From: Pseudomonas morbosilactucae
Lineage (GTDB): Bacteria; Pseudomonadota; Gammaproteobacteria; Pseudomonadales; Pseudomonadaceae
Length of the DNA: 44,404 bases
Assembly: GCF_023241715.1 (NCBI RefSeq)
Contig: NZ_JALQCW010000052.1
Coordinates: 1 to 44,404 of the forward strand
Direction: 5' to 3'
Below, one piece after another: positions 32,191-40,736 of the stretch. The notes under the pieces are model-generated. The model saw only the letters and a list, made by a program, of their open reading frames with translations. It was not told where the DNA came from and searched no databases. A program made the position numbers and the translations under genes. Position 1 is the first letter of the stretch. Each line of letters begins with the position of its first letter.

Positions 32191-32864
32191 CAGCTCGGGC
32201 AGCTTTGTTCGCCGTTATCCAGCCCTTGCTTGTAGCTGCGGCTGTCGAGGCTGGCTTTGCCGTTGTGCCAGGTCAGGGTCAAGACGTAGAGCGAGTCATA
32301 GTCGTTGGAGGCCCAGTCGTCGGCGATGTTGCGTTTTTCGCCCACGGCTTCGCGGGCGACTTTGTTGATCAACTCCGGCAGGTAACCGTGGGACCAGGCG
32401 GTGTAGATAATCGAGTTGTGATAGCGGTCGTCCAGCAGTTCATCGGCCAGTTCGCTGGTGTCGTTGGCCGAGTACTCGATGTTCACCGGCAGGCCCAACT
32501 TGATGGCGCTGGGGCTGATGGTCATCAGCGGGCGGATGTAGCTGTAGGAGTTGTCGGCTTCGCCTTCCTCGACATTGCGCGTCGGGTTGGCGGCGAACAC
32601 GTAGTCGGCCTTGCCGAATTTTTCCGGCAGCAGGGAGGCCAGGTCGATGGCGCGGTTCAAGCCCTGGCAGTTGAGCTGGCCAAGGCCGCCGGCGGGTTTT
32701 TCGGCATGGCGCAGGAACACCAGGGTCTGGGTGCCGTCCGCCGGTTGTGCCCGGCTGTCGCTGGATTCCAGGGACAGGCACAAGGCGCCGCCCAGCAGCA
32801 GGGCTGGCAACAACAGCGGGCCGCGACGGGGCAGGCGGCGAATCAGCGTCAGCAATCGAGTCAT
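32190..32864 (-). CDS. histidine phosphatase-family protein with N-terminal signal/anchor
   Basis: A 224-residue protein. The motif VFLRHAEKPAGG has the catalytic arginine-histidine. AANPTRNVEEG and a later WSHGYLPELI (second histidine) complete the fold. A hydrophobic segment at residues about 15-32, following an arginine-rich start (RRLPRRG), indicates a signal or membrane anchor, so it acts in the periplasm. The substrate is unknown. Convergent with the oxidoreductase gene. Confidence 0.85.
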   Translation of the reverse strand: MTRLLTLIRRLPRRGPLLLPALLLGGALCLSLESSDSRAQPADGTQTLVFLRHAEKPAGGLGQLNCQGLNRAIDLASLLPEKFGKADYVFAANPTRNVEEGEADNSYSYIRPLMTISPSAIKLGLPVNIEYSANDTSELADELLDDRYHNSIIYTAWSHGYLPELINKVAREAVGEKRNIADDWASNDYDSLYVLTLTWHNGKASLDSRSYKQGLDNGEQSCPS

Positions 32865-33041
32865 GGGTTAGTCATTCTTCAGCGCAGCGGTTTAAGGCTG
32901 ACAAACCTGTCCACGGTGGCCGTTGGCGTGCCGTGATGTCCCTGTCGTTGAACCTGTGCATCAGCCCGAAGGCAGTTGTCTGAGTCCCTGGGTGCCGTTT
33001 GGTTCGATGCCGGTGCAGCCTAACGGCTGAATGTTGCCGAT

Positions 33042-33070
33042 TTAAGAAGGCGCGGCGCCGTGCCTATAAT
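33042..33070 (+). promoter_or_regulatory. sigma-70 promoter for the glutathione transferase gene
   Basis: TTAAGA (33042-33047), spacer 17, TATAAT (33065-33070); the -10 is a perfect consensus. It lies 58 bases before the ATG at 33128. Confidence 0.7.
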
Positions 33071-33127
33071 CCCCCGCGCCTTAGCCGGCATGCGTCTTAG
33101 CCCCCTGATTGTCACTGGAAGCCTGTC

Positions 33128-33832
33128 ATGACTGATCTCTCTGCATTCCCCATCACTGCAAAGTGGCCTGCTCAGTTCCCCGAATGGATTCAACTGTATT
33201 CCCTGCCCACGCCCAACGGGGTCAAGGTCTCGATCATGCTCGAAGAGATCGGTCTGCCCTATGAGCCGCACCGCGTGGCGTTCGACAGCAATGACCAGAT
33301 GTCCGCCGAGTTCCTGTCCCTGAACCCCAACAACAAGATCCCGGCGATTCTCGACCCCCACGGGCCGGGCGACCAGCCGCTGGCGGTGTTCGAGTCCGGG
33401 GCGATCCTGATCTACCTGGCAGACAAAAGCGGGCAGTTGCTGGCCCAGGAAGGCGCGGCGCGCTACGAGACCCTGCAATGGCTGATGTGGCAAATGGGCG
33501 GCATCGGCCCGATGTTCGGCCAGTTGGGCTTCTTCAATAAGTTCGCCGGCAAGGATTACGAGGACAAGCGTCCGCGGGACCGTTATGTGGCCGAATCCAA
33601 GCGCCTGCTGAGCGTGCTTGAAGGGCGCTTGCAGGGCCGTGACTGGATCATGGGCGAGCGCTACACCATCGCCGACATCGCGACCTTCCCCTGGGTGCGC
33701 AACCTGATCGGTTTCTATGAAGCCGGGGACCTGGTGGGCATCAACGATTTCCCCAATGTGCAGCGAGTGCTGGCGCGCTTCGTGGCGCGGCCTGCGGTGA
33801 TTCGTGGCCTGGAAATACCCAAGGCGGTCTGA
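33128..33832 (+). CDS. glutathione S-transferase, YfcG/YghU-like
   Basis: A 234-residue glutathione transferase. The N-terminal thioredoxin-like domain has LYSLPTPNGVKVSIMLEEIGLPYEPH, with Thr28 and Asn30 in place of the usual serine or tyrosine, a trait of the nu-class YfcG/YghU type that acts as a disulfide-bond reductase. LNPNNKIPAI and FESGAILIYLADK bind glutathione. The C-terminal helical domain ends with IADIATFPWVRNLI. Cytosolic. A consensus promoter precedes it, and a hairpin follows the stop. Confidence 0.92.
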   Translation: MTDLSAFPITAKWPAQFPEWIQLYSLPTPNGVKVSIMLEEIGLPYEPHRVAFDSNDQMSAEFLSLNPNNKIPAILDPHGPGDQPLAVFESGAILIYLADKSGQLLAQEGAARYETLQWLMWQMGGIGPMFGQLGFFNKFAGKDYEDKRPRDRYVAESKRLLSVLEGRLQGRDWIMGERYTIADIATFPWVRNLIGFYEAGDLVGINDFPNVQRVLARFVARPAVIRGLEIPKAV

Positions 33833-33842
33833 CCGCGCACCT

Positions 33843-33863
33843 CGCCCGCATCGGATGCGGGCG
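33843..33863 (+). terminator. hairpin after the glutathione transferase gene
   Basis: CGCCCGCA (33843-33850) pairs with TGCGGGCG (33856-33863), loop TCGGA, followed by CTTTG. The stem is strong but the T run is short, so partial termination is likely before the PhzF gene 20 bases on. Confidence 0.55.
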
Positions 33864-33883
33864 CTTTGACTACAGGACCGCTC

Positions 33884-34726
33884 ATGGGCCCCTTGCCATT
33901 TAAACAAGTCGACGTGTTCAGTCATCAGCCGCTCAAAGGCAACCCGGTGGCGGTGGTGTTCGAGGCCGACGCGCTGGGTGACGAGCGCATGGCGGCGTTC
34001 GCCAACTGGACCAACCTCGCCGAAACCACCTTTATCCTCAAACCCCAGGACCCGCGCGCCGACTACCGCCTGCGGATCTTCACCACGGTCCAGGAGCTGC
34101 CGTTCGCCGGCCACCCGACCCTGGGCAGTTGCCATGCCTGGCTGGAATCCGGCGGCCAGCCCAAGGGCAAGGAGATCATTCAGGAATGCGGTGTGGGCCT
34201 GGTGCGGATCCGGCGCCAGGGTTCGGAGCTGGCGTTCCTGGCGCCACCCTTGCTGCGTTCCGGCCCGGTGGAACCCGAGTTGCTGGAGCAGGTGCGCATT
34301 GGCCTGCGCCTGGAACCGCAGGCGATCATTGCCGCCCAGTGGGTGGACAACGGCGCCGGCTGGCTGGCGGTGATGCTTGCCGAGCGCCAGCAGGTGCTGG
34401 ACTTGCAGCCCGATTACACGCAACTGCTGGGCCTGGCCGTGGGGGTAATCGCCCGCTGTGACCCAGCGCGCGATGCCACGGATGCACAGTTCGAAGTGCG
34501 GGGTTTTATTGCCGGTGACGGCATGCCTGAAGACCCGGCCACTGGCAGCTTGAACGCCGGTATCGCCCAATGGCTGCTGGGGGCCGGCCTGGCGCCGAGC
34601 CGCTACGTGGTCAGCCAGGGGCTGAGCATGGGGCGCGCGGGGTGGATTCAGGTGGAGCAGGTGGGGGATGACGTGTGGATCGGCGGTGCCGCCGTGACCT
34701 GCCTGCAGGGCACGTTGTCGCTGTAA
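33884..34726 (+). CDS. PhzF-family isomerase/epimerase
   Basis: A 280-residue protein of the PhzF (diaminopimelate epimerase-like) superfamily. The start MGPLPFKQVDVFSHQPLKGNP is typical; the likely catalytic Glu is E48 in NLAETTF. GHPTLGSCHAWL and DPATGSLNAGIAQWLLG are the second conserved motifs. No phenazine genes are nearby, so a phenazine role is unlikely. AGGA at 33874-33877 sets ATG 33884. Substrate unknown. Confidence 0.9.
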   Translation: MGPLPFKQVDVFSHQPLKGNPVAVVFEADALGDERMAAFANWTNLAETTFILKPQDPRADYRLRIFTTVQELPFAGHPTLGSCHAWLESGGQPKGKEIIQECGVGLVRIRRQGSELAFLAPPLLRSGPVEPELLEQVRIGLRLEPQAIIAAQWVDNGAGWLAVMLAERQQVLDLQPDYTQLLGLAVGVIARCDPARDATDAQFEVRGFIAGDGMPEDPATGSLNAGIAQWLLGAGLAPSRYVVSQGLSMGRAGWIQVEQVGDDVWIGGAAVTCLQGTLSL

Positions 34727-34774
34727 GTGCCGGCGATGGCGGCGGTCATCGCGCCATCGCCGGCAGGTCAGGGT

Positions 34775-35393
34775 TCAGCGGTTATTGGCCGCCAGCTTGA
34801 TGCCGAAACCAATCAATGCCAGGCCCGCCACCCGAGTGGCAATGGCCCGTGCCAGGGGCAGGGCCTTGAGGCGGATGGCTGCGGCATTGCCCAGCAGCAC
34901 CAGCACGACCTGGTACACCAGGCTGATCAGGGTGATGTGCAGCATCATCACCAGCAAGGTCAGGCTGGAGCCGTCCGGGCGGATAAACAGCGGAAAGAAC
35001 GCGACAAAGAACAGGATCACTTTCGGGTTGGTCAGGGCCACCGCCAGGCCATTGCGAAAGTACACCCGGGCGGATTTCTTCGGCTCCACGGCGCTGCCGT
35101 TGCTGGCCGCCGGCGCGCAGCAGTTGCACGCCGAGCCAGCACAGGTAGGCCGCGCCAAACCATTGCAGGCCCTGGAACAGCAGCGGGTTGGCCTGCATCA
35201 GCGCCGCCAGCCCGGCGACCGCCGCCACCATGTAGATAATGTCGCCGAGCAGGGTCCCCAGCACTGCACCGAACCCCGCGGCCACGCCATTGCGCGCCGT
35301 GGCATTGAGGATCGCCAGGGTGCCGGCGCCGGGGATCATCTGGAAAATCACGATGGCAGCGATAAAGCTGCCGTAGTTCTGGATCTCGAACAT
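34775..35393 (-). pseudogene. LysE-family amino-acid exporter, frameshifted
   Basis: A 619-base gene, one base more than a normal 206-codon member. The first part reads MFEIQNYGSFIAAIVIF with MIPGAGTLAILNATARNG and LGDIIYMVAAVAGLAALMQ. From about 35115 downward the protein continues in another frame as ASNGSAVEPKKSARVYFRNG and ALTNPKVILFFVAFFPLFI to the stop at 34775. Removing one C from 35111-35112 (plus strand) repairs it. The homologous full-length LysE later in the window (42336-42950) shows the intact shape. As written it would be non-functional; a base-calling error is possible. Confidence 0.82.
35107..35114 (-). other. frameshift site in the lysE gene
   Basis: The G/C-rich stretch GGCCGCCGGC (35106-35115) carries one base more than the conserved frame needs. 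Confidence 0.65.
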
Positions 35394-35587
35394 CGCGGGT
35401 GCCTTCCTGTGCGGGTACGAATAGGGGGGTTAACACCTGCAAATACTAGGGGCAAAACCCATTGTTGCGAAAGTGGCAACGCACTCTTGGGCAACCGGGG
35501 TTTGTATCGCTCGGCGCTGGGGCATAAGCTTTGCGCCTTTTTTCGACTTTGGTCCGCTTCACACCCGGCCTGCCTTTAGGAAAAATC

Positions 35588-36562
35588 ATGTCCAGCCAGT
35601 TCCCAGAAGCCCGTCCCCGTCGCCTGCGTCGCTCCGAACAACTGCGCAGCCTGTTCCAGGAAACCGAGTTCACCCTCAACGACCTGGTGTTGCCGATTTT
35701 CGTTGAAGAAGAGATCGACGATTTCGTGCCGATCAAGAGCATGCCGGGGGTGATGCGCATTCCGGAATCCCGGCTGGCCGGGGAGATCGAGCGCTACGCC
35801 CGGGCCGGGATCAAGTCGGTGATGACCTTTGGCGTTTCCCACCATTTGAACAGCGACGGCAGCGACACCTGGAACGAGAACGGTCTGGTGTCGCGCATGT
35901 CGCGCATCGCCAAGGACGCCGTGCCGGAGATGATCGTGATGTCCGACACCTGCTTCTGCGAATACACCGACCACGGCCATTGCGGCGTGATGCACGGTCA
36001 TGAAGTGGACAACGACCAGACCCTGCTCAACCTCGGCAAGCAAGCCGTGGCAGCCGCTCGCGCCGGGGCCGATGTGATTGCCCCGTCGGCCGCCATGGAC
36101 GGCCAGGTCCAGGCCATTCGCCGGGCGCTGGACGCGGCCGGGTTCACCCAGACGCCGATCATGGCCTATTCCACCAAGTTCGCCTCGGCGCTCTATGGCC
36201 CCTTCCGCGAAGCCGGCGGCAGCGCCCTGAAGGGCGACCGCAAGAGCTACCAGATGAACCCGATGAACCGCCGCGAAGCGGTGCGCGAATCGCTGCTGGA
36301 TGAGCAGGAAGGCGCCGACTCGCTGATGGTCAAGCCGGCCGGGGCTTACCTGGACATCATCCGTGACATCCGCGAAGCCTCGCGCCTGCCGGTGGCGGCA
36401 TATCAGGTCAGCGGCGAGTACGCGATGATCAAGTTCGGCGCCCAGGCTGGCGCCATCGACGAAGCCCGCGTGGTGCGTGAAAGCCTCGGCTCGATCAAGC
36501 GCGCCGGTGCCGACCTGATCTTCACCTACTTCGCCATGGACCTGGCCCTGAGCGGCATCTGA
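35588..36562 (+). CDS. hemB: porphobilinogen synthase, zinc-type
   Basis: A 324-residue enzyme that joins two 5-aminolevulinate molecules into porphobilinogen for heme. The active-site lysines are Lys197 (AYSTKFAS) and Lys249 (LMVKPAGAYLD). The metal site is Cys122, Cys124 and Cys132 (DTCFCEYTDHGHCG), the three-cysteine zinc motif of E. coli-type enzymes. Housekeeping HemB of Pseudomonas is usually the magnesium type, lacking these cysteines, so this is probably a second paralogue. ATG 35588 fits homologues beginning MSSQFPEARP. A hairpin follows at 36585-36613. Confidence 0.93.
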   Translation: MSSQFPEARPRRLRRSEQLRSLFQETEFTLNDLVLPIFVEEEIDDFVPIKSMPGVMRIPESRLAGEIERYARAGIKSVMTFGVSHHLNSDGSDTWNENGLVSRMSRIAKDAVPEMIVMSDTCFCEYTDHGHCGVMHGHEVDNDQTLLNLGKQAVAAARAGADVIAPSAAMDGQVQAIRRALDAAGFTQTPIMAYSTKFASALYGPFREAGGSALKGDRKSYQMNPMNRREAVRESLLDEQEGADSLMVKPAGAYLDIIRDIREASRLPVAAYQVSGEYAMIKFGAQAGAIDEARVVRESLGSIKRAGADLIFTYFAMDLALSGI

Positions 36563-36584
36563 TGCGCCCTTGAGCCCCGGCAGG

Positions 36585-36613
36585 GCCACGCCGCCGATTC
36601 CCGGTGGCGTGGC
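36585..36613 (+). terminator. hairpin after hemB
   Basis: GCCACGCC (36585-36592) pairs with GGCGTGGC (36606-36613), extended inward by three pairs. There is no T run. It separates hemB from the Fur-regulated ECF gene. Confidence 0.5.
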
Positions 36614-36639
36614 TATTGCCAAGCCTTTGCTGTCTGCAT

Positions 36640-36658
36640 GACAATGCGATTCATTATC
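36640..36658. promoter_or_regulatory. Fur box before the ECF sigma factor gene
   Basis: GACAATGCGATTCATTATC matches the 19-base consensus GATAATGATAATCATTATC at about 15 positions. It sits 20 bases from the sigma factor start, so iron-replete Fur should repress the operon. Confidence 0.75.
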
Positions 36659-36678
36659 AAATGTGAACTTTTATTGTC

Positions 36679-37200
36679 ATGCCCGCCGACGATCTGTCCC
36701 TGCGCTGCGCCGTCAACGACCTCTATTGCGACCACCATGGCTGGCTCCACGGCTGGCTGCGCCAGCGCCTGGGCAACGCCTGCGATGCCTCGGACCTGGT
36801 GCAGGACACCTTCGTGCGCATCATCAAGGCGCGCAACGCCCTGGACATCCGCGAGCCGCGGCCCTATCTGTCGCGGGTCGCTCAAGGCCTGATGATCGAT
36901 CTGTTTCGCCGCCGCTCCCTGGAACAGGCTTACCTTGAAGCCCTGGCCTGGATGCCCGAAGGCGAGCATCCGTCGCCGGAAGAGCAGGCCATCCTGCTTC
37001 AGGCCCTGCTGGAGATTGACCGTTTGCTCGACGGCCTGGGCACCAAGGTCAAGCAGGCGTTCCTGCTGTCCCAGTGCGACGGCCTGACCTACGAGCACAT
37101 CGCCGAGCGCCTGCAGATTTCGGTGCGCAGCGTGAACAACTACATGGCCAAGGCCATGGAGCACTGCTGCCTGATGCAGATCCGGATGCAGTATTCATGA
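36679..37200 (+). CDS. ECF sigma factor, FecI type
   Basis: A 173-residue extracytoplasmic-function sigma factor of the iron-starvation group. Region 2 (ASDLVQDTFVRIIKAR, then RPYLSRVAQGLMIDLFRRR) and region 4 (LLDGLGTKVKQAFLLSQCDGLTYEHIAERLQIS) are both present. It is preceded by a Fur box and followed with an overlap of three bases by the FecR gene. It is expected to drive the TonB receptor two genes on. Confidence 0.9.
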   Translation: MPADDLSLRCAVNDLYCDHHGWLHGWLRQRLGNACDASDLVQDTFVRIIKARNALDIREPRPYLSRVAQGLMIDLFRRRSLEQAYLEALAWMPEGEHPSPEEQAILLQALLEIDRLLDGLGTKVKQAFLLSQCDGLTYEHIAERLQISVRSVNNYMAKAMEHCCLMQIRMQYS

Positions 37201-38156
37201 GTTTTTCCAGCCCCCAGCTCAGTGACAGCGAACTCCAGGCCATCAGCGCCGCGGCCCGCTGGTACGCGCGGCTGCGTTCCGGCAGCGCCAGCCAGCAGGA
37301 GCAACAGGAGTGGCAGCACTGGCTGGCGGCGGACCTGTTGCATCGCCAGGCCTGGGAGCGCATGCAAATGGTCGGCGAACAAATGGCCGGGGTGCCGGGA
37401 CGCTTGGCCGGCCCAGCGCTGCGCCGGGCCGGGCAATCGCGGCGCCAGGTGTTGCGCGGGGTCCTGCTGCTGACCTCGGCCAGCGCCTTGGGCTGGCTGG
37501 GTTGGCGCAGCGACACGGCGCAGAACCTGATGGCCGACTACCGCACCCGTGTGGGCGAGCGTCGCGAAGTGCGCCTGGCGGACGGCAGTTCGCTGCTGCT
37601 CAATACCGACACCTCGGTGAACCTGCGGTTTGACGGCCAGCAGCGGGTGCTGGAGTTGCTTTGGGGCGAAGTCCTGGTGGGCGCGGCGCCGGACTCGCTG
37701 CAGCGGCCGTTGCGCATCGACACCCGTCACGGCCGGGTGCAGACCTTGGCCGGACGCTTCCTGGTGCGTTCCGAGGCCCTTCGGGGCCAGGTGGCGGTGC
37801 TGGAGCAGGCGGTGCAGTTGAGCCTGTCGGACGGATCGCCACCCCGGCGCCTGGAGGCCGGCCAGGGCCTGGACTTCGACGCTCGCAGTGTGGGCGCGGT
37901 GCGGCGCAACGATGCTTCGGTAGGGGCGTGGCGCCAGGGCAGCATCATTGCCATCGACCGGCCGCTGGGCGAGTTGCTGGCCGACTTGTCGCGTTATCGG
38001 CCGGGGCTCCTGCACTGCGACCCGCAGATCGCCGGCCTGAAAGTCTCCGGGGCCTTTCCCATCGACAACACCGACCGCGCCCTGGCGGCGCTGGAAAGCG
38101 GTTTTGGCCTCAAAATCAGCCGCTATACGCTTTATTGGGTGCGGGTTCGCGCCTAG
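37197..38156 (+). CDS. FecR-family anti-sigma/sigma regulator
   Basis: A 319-residue FecR protein. The N-terminal cytoplasmic domain (residues 1-80, with QQEWQHWLAADLLHRQAWERM) binds the sigma factor; one membrane helix follows near residues 85-105 (RRQVLRGVLLLTSASALGWLGW). The periplasmic FecR domain follows with ADGSSLLLNTDTSVNLRF and RHGRVQTLAGRFLVRSE. The C-terminal STN-like part IAGLKVSGAFPIDNTDRALAALES contacts the receptor. ATG 37197 overlaps the sigma gene stop. Confidence 0.9.
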   Translation: MSFSSPQLSDSELQAISAAARWYARLRSGSASQQEQQEWQHWLAADLLHRQAWERMQMVGEQMAGVPGRLAGPALRRAGQSRRQVLRGVLLLTSASALGWLGWRSDTAQNLMADYRTRVGERREVRLADGSSLLLNTDTSVNLRFDGQQRVLELLWGEVLVGAAPDSLQRPLRIDTRHGRVQTLAGRFLVRSEALRGQVAVLEQAVQLSLSDGSPPRRLEAGQGLDFDARSVGAVRRNDASVGAWRQGSIIAIDRPLGELLADLSRYRPGLLHCDPQIAGLKVSGAFPIDNTDRALAALESGFGLKISRYTLYWVRVRA

Positions 38157-38168
38157 CCCGTGGCTGCC

Positions 38169-38198
38169 GGAAAATATTTTTCCCAAGCGTTGCACTTT
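38169..38198 (+). promoter_or_regulatory. candidate ECF (FecI-type) promoter of the receptor gene
   Basis: GGAAAAT (38169-38175) resembles the -35 of FecI-like sigma promoters; the sequence TGCACTTT (38191-38198) is at a -10 distance. It lies in the 105-base gap between the FecR and receptor genes. The -10 is weak, so confidence is low. Confidence 0.4.
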
Positions 38199-38219
38199 GT
38201 TCGCCCCTGGTTCGGCTTA

Positions 38220-38252
38220 TCCCCCAGTGGATTCATTTTCATCATTGGGGGA
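38220..38252 (+). promoter_or_regulatory. hairpin overlapping the receptor's ribosome-binding region
   Basis: A 10-bp stem pairs 38220-38229 (TCCCCCAGTG) with 38243-38252 (CATTGGGGGA, one G-T pair), loop 13 bases. Its right arm contains the GGGGGA that begins the ribosome site, ending 9 bases before ATG 38262. Folding could limit translation of the receptor. Confidence 0.5.
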
Positions 38253-38261
38253 AGGCAAGAC

Positions 38262-40736
38262 ATGTCGGATGTTCACAAGCCGAAGTTGGCGAATGCGGTG
38301 AAGGCCGGGCTCTGGGGCATGCTCGCGGTGTATGGCGCGACAGCGCTGCCGCAGGCGGCCATGGCGGCGGGGGAGCAGACCCAGGTGCGGCGTTTCGATA
38401 TCGCCGCCGGCAACCTGAGCGAAGTCCTCAGCCGTTTCGCCAGCGAAGCGGGTGCGGCGATTTCCTTCGACGCGCGGCAAACCGACGGCTTGGCTTCGGC
38501 GGGCTTGCAGGGCGAGTACGGCGTGCTTGAGGGCTTTGCGCGGATTCTCTCCGGCACGGGCTTGCAAGCCGAGCCGCAGAGCAACGGCAGCTACGTGCTG
38601 CGTTCTGTGCCCAAGAGCGCGTCGAGCCTGGAACTGGGGGTGACTAGTGTGCAGGCCCAGGCCCTGGGCGCCACCACCGAAAACTCCGGTTCCTACACCA
38701 CGGGTGCGGTGACCATCGGCAAGGGCGCTCATTCCCTGCGGCAGACCCCGCAATCGATCACGGTGATGACCCGCAAGCTGATGGACGATCAGAACATCAC
38801 CACGGTCGAAGACGTGATGGCCAAGACCCCCGGCATCACCCTTTACGAGTCGCCCATGGGCGGCAAGTACTTCTATTCCCGGGGCTTCCAGATGCTCGGC
38901 CAGTACCAGTACGACGGCGTGCCCCTGGACATGGGCAACAACTACGTGCAGGCCGACAGCTTCAGTGGCGACCTGGCCTATTACGACCGAGTGGAAATCC
39001 TCCGCGGCGCGGCGGGCATGATGAAGGGCGCCGGTGGCACCTCGGGTTCGGTCAACTTCGTGCGCAAGCGCGGCCAGAGCGAGGCCCACACCGAGCTCTC
39101 GTTGTCCGGCGGCAGTTGGGACAACTACCGTGGCCAGGTCGATACCGGCGGGCCGCTGAACGAAGGCGGCACCGTGCGCGGGCGGGTGGTGGTGGCCGAG
39201 CAGAGCAAGCACTACTTCTACGACAACGCCAGCCGCAAGGACCAGACCTACTACGGTGCCCTGGACGTTGACCTGGACCCGGCCACCACCGTGGGCCTGG
39301 GCATCGCCTATGAAGACGTGGACGCCACGCCTTGCTGGGGCGGCCTGCCGCGCTATCGCGATGGCAGCGACCTCAAGCTCGGCCGTTCCACCTGCCTGAA
39401 TCCGTCGTGGAATACCTGGCGCAGCCAGCGCACCACCCTGTTCGGCGACCTCAAGCACCAGTTCAATGATGATTGGTCGCTGAAGGTGGCCGGGGTCTAT
39501 ACCAAGAACACCCAGGACATCAAATACGCCTTCGCCTCGGGTTCGGTGACCCCGGCCAACACCACCTCGCCGCTGATCAGCGGCCTGTTCGACTACGACC
39601 AAGTGGACTACGGCTTCGACGCCTACGTGGACGGCAAATTCGATGCCTTCGGCCTGGAGCACGAGTTGACGGTGGGGGTGAACGCCAGTCGCTCGAACAA
39701 GGACGACTTTTTCAGCGTCGCGATCCTTCCTCAGCGCCAGGACGTGTTCAACCCGAACAAGCACATCCCCGAGCCTGACGACAGCTACTACTACGCCAAC
39801 TCGACCCGTGGCGGCCCGGTGGATTCGGTGACCAAGCAGTACGGCGCCTATTCCACCCTGCGCCTGAAACTGGCCGATCCGCTGACTCTGGTTCTGGGCA
39901 GCCGGGTGAGTTGGTACAAGTCGCAAACCGACTACCTGTTTATCTCCGACAACAGCACCCAGCACGCCGAGACCAAGGAAACCGGGCAGGTCACGCCCTT
40001 TGCCGCTGTGCTCTATGACCTCAACGACAACCTGACGCTGTACGCCAGCTACTCGGACATTTTCACGCCCCAGGGCGGTTACCGCACTGAATCCGGCTCT
40101 TCCCTCAAACCGTTGGTGGGCCAGAGCTACGAGCTGGGGATCAAGGGCGAGTGGTTCGAGGGGCGCCTGAACAGCTCTTTCAACCTGTTCCGCACGATTC
40201 AGAAAGACCAGGCACAGACCGACTACCTGTCCAGCTGCGCATCGTTCGACGGCTATTGCTACGCCAATGCCGGCAAGGTCCGGGCCCAGGGCTTCGAGGC
40301 TGAAGTCAGTGGTGAAGTCATCGAGCGCCTGCAATTGTTGGCCGGCTACACCTTCACCCAGACCCGTACTCTGGACGACCTGGACAGCAGCAAGAATGGC
40401 GCGGCGTTCAACAGTTACGTGCCCAAGCACCTGCTGCGGGTCTGGGGCGACTACAGCCTCAGCGGCCCTCTTGAGCGCTTCACCGTCGGTGCCGGGGTCA
40501 ACGCGCAAAGCGGCAACTTCCGCAGCTCGCCGGCCACCGGGCAGAAGATTACCCAAGCCGGCTATGCGATCTGGAACGGGCGCATCGGCTACCGCATCGA
40601 CGACACCTGGTCCCTGGCGCTCAACGGCAACAACCTGTTGGACAAGCGCTACTACGCCACCGTGGGCACCGAGAACTTCGGCAACTTCTATGGTGACCCG
40701 CGCAACTTCATGGTCTCGGTCAAAGCCAGCTTCTAA
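38262..40736 (+). CDS. TonB-dependent siderophore receptor with STN signalling domain
   Basis: An 824-residue outer-membrane receptor for a ferric siderophore. A signal peptide covers about residues 1-37 (AMAAGEQ). The STN domain is about 45-100 (FDIAAGNLSEVLSRFASEAGAAISFDARQ), which signals to the FecR protein. The plug begins near 155 (SLRQTPQSITVMTRKLMDDQ), and the barrel runs to the C-terminal VSVKASF, an aromatic end as required. LVGQSYELGIKGEWFEGRLN is a typical late barrel motif. Ligand unknown; the sequence is of the FhuE/pyoverdine-receptor type. The 3' end overlaps a convergent monooxygenase gene by 17 bases. Confidence 0.9.
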   Translation: MSDVHKPKLANAVKAGLWGMLAVYGATALPQAAMAAGEQTQVRRFDIAAGNLSEVLSRFASEAGAAISFDARQTDGLASAGLQGEYGVLEGFARILSGTGLQAEPQSNGSYVLRSVPKSASSLELGVTSVQAQALGATTENSGSYTTGAVTIGKGAHSLRQTPQSITVMTRKLMDDQNITTVEDVMAKTPGITLYESPMGGKYFYSRGFQMLGQYQYDGVPLDMGNNYVQADSFSGDLAYYDRVEILRGAAGMMKGAGGTSGSVNFVRKRGQSEAHTELSLSGGSWDNYRGQVDTGGPLNEGGTVRGRVVVAEQSKHYFYDNASRKDQTYYGALDVDLDPATTVGLGIAYEDVDATPCWGGLPRYRDGSDLKLGRSTCLNPSWNTWRSQRTTLFGDLKHQFNDDWSLKVAGVYTKNTQDIKYAFASGSVTPANTTSPLISGLFDYDQVDYGFDAYVDGKFDAFGLEHELTVGVNASRSNKDDFFSVAILPQRQDVFNPNKHIPEPDDSYYYANSTRGGPVDSVTKQYGAYSTLRLKLADPLTLVLGSRVSWYKSQTDYLFISDNSTQHAETKETGQVTPFAAVLYDLNDNLTLYASYSDIFTPQGGYRTESGSSLKPLVGQSYELGIKGEWFEGRLNSSFNLFRTIQKDQAQTDYLSSCASFDGYCYANAGKVRAQGFEAEVSGEVIERLQLLAGYTFTQTRTLDDLDSSKNGAAFNSYVPKHLLRVWGDYSLSGPLERFTVGAGVNAQSGNFRSSPATGQKITQAGYAIWNGRIGYRIDDTWSLALNGNNLLDKRYYATVGTENFGNFYGDPRNFMVSVKASF

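Noticed and set aside
33884..34726. Phenazine biosynthesis gene
   Set aside because: PhzF relatives are widespread, and no other phz gene is present here.
34775..35158. Separate small gene at the 3' part of lysE
   Set aside because: It is the second half of the same LysE protein, displaced by one base.
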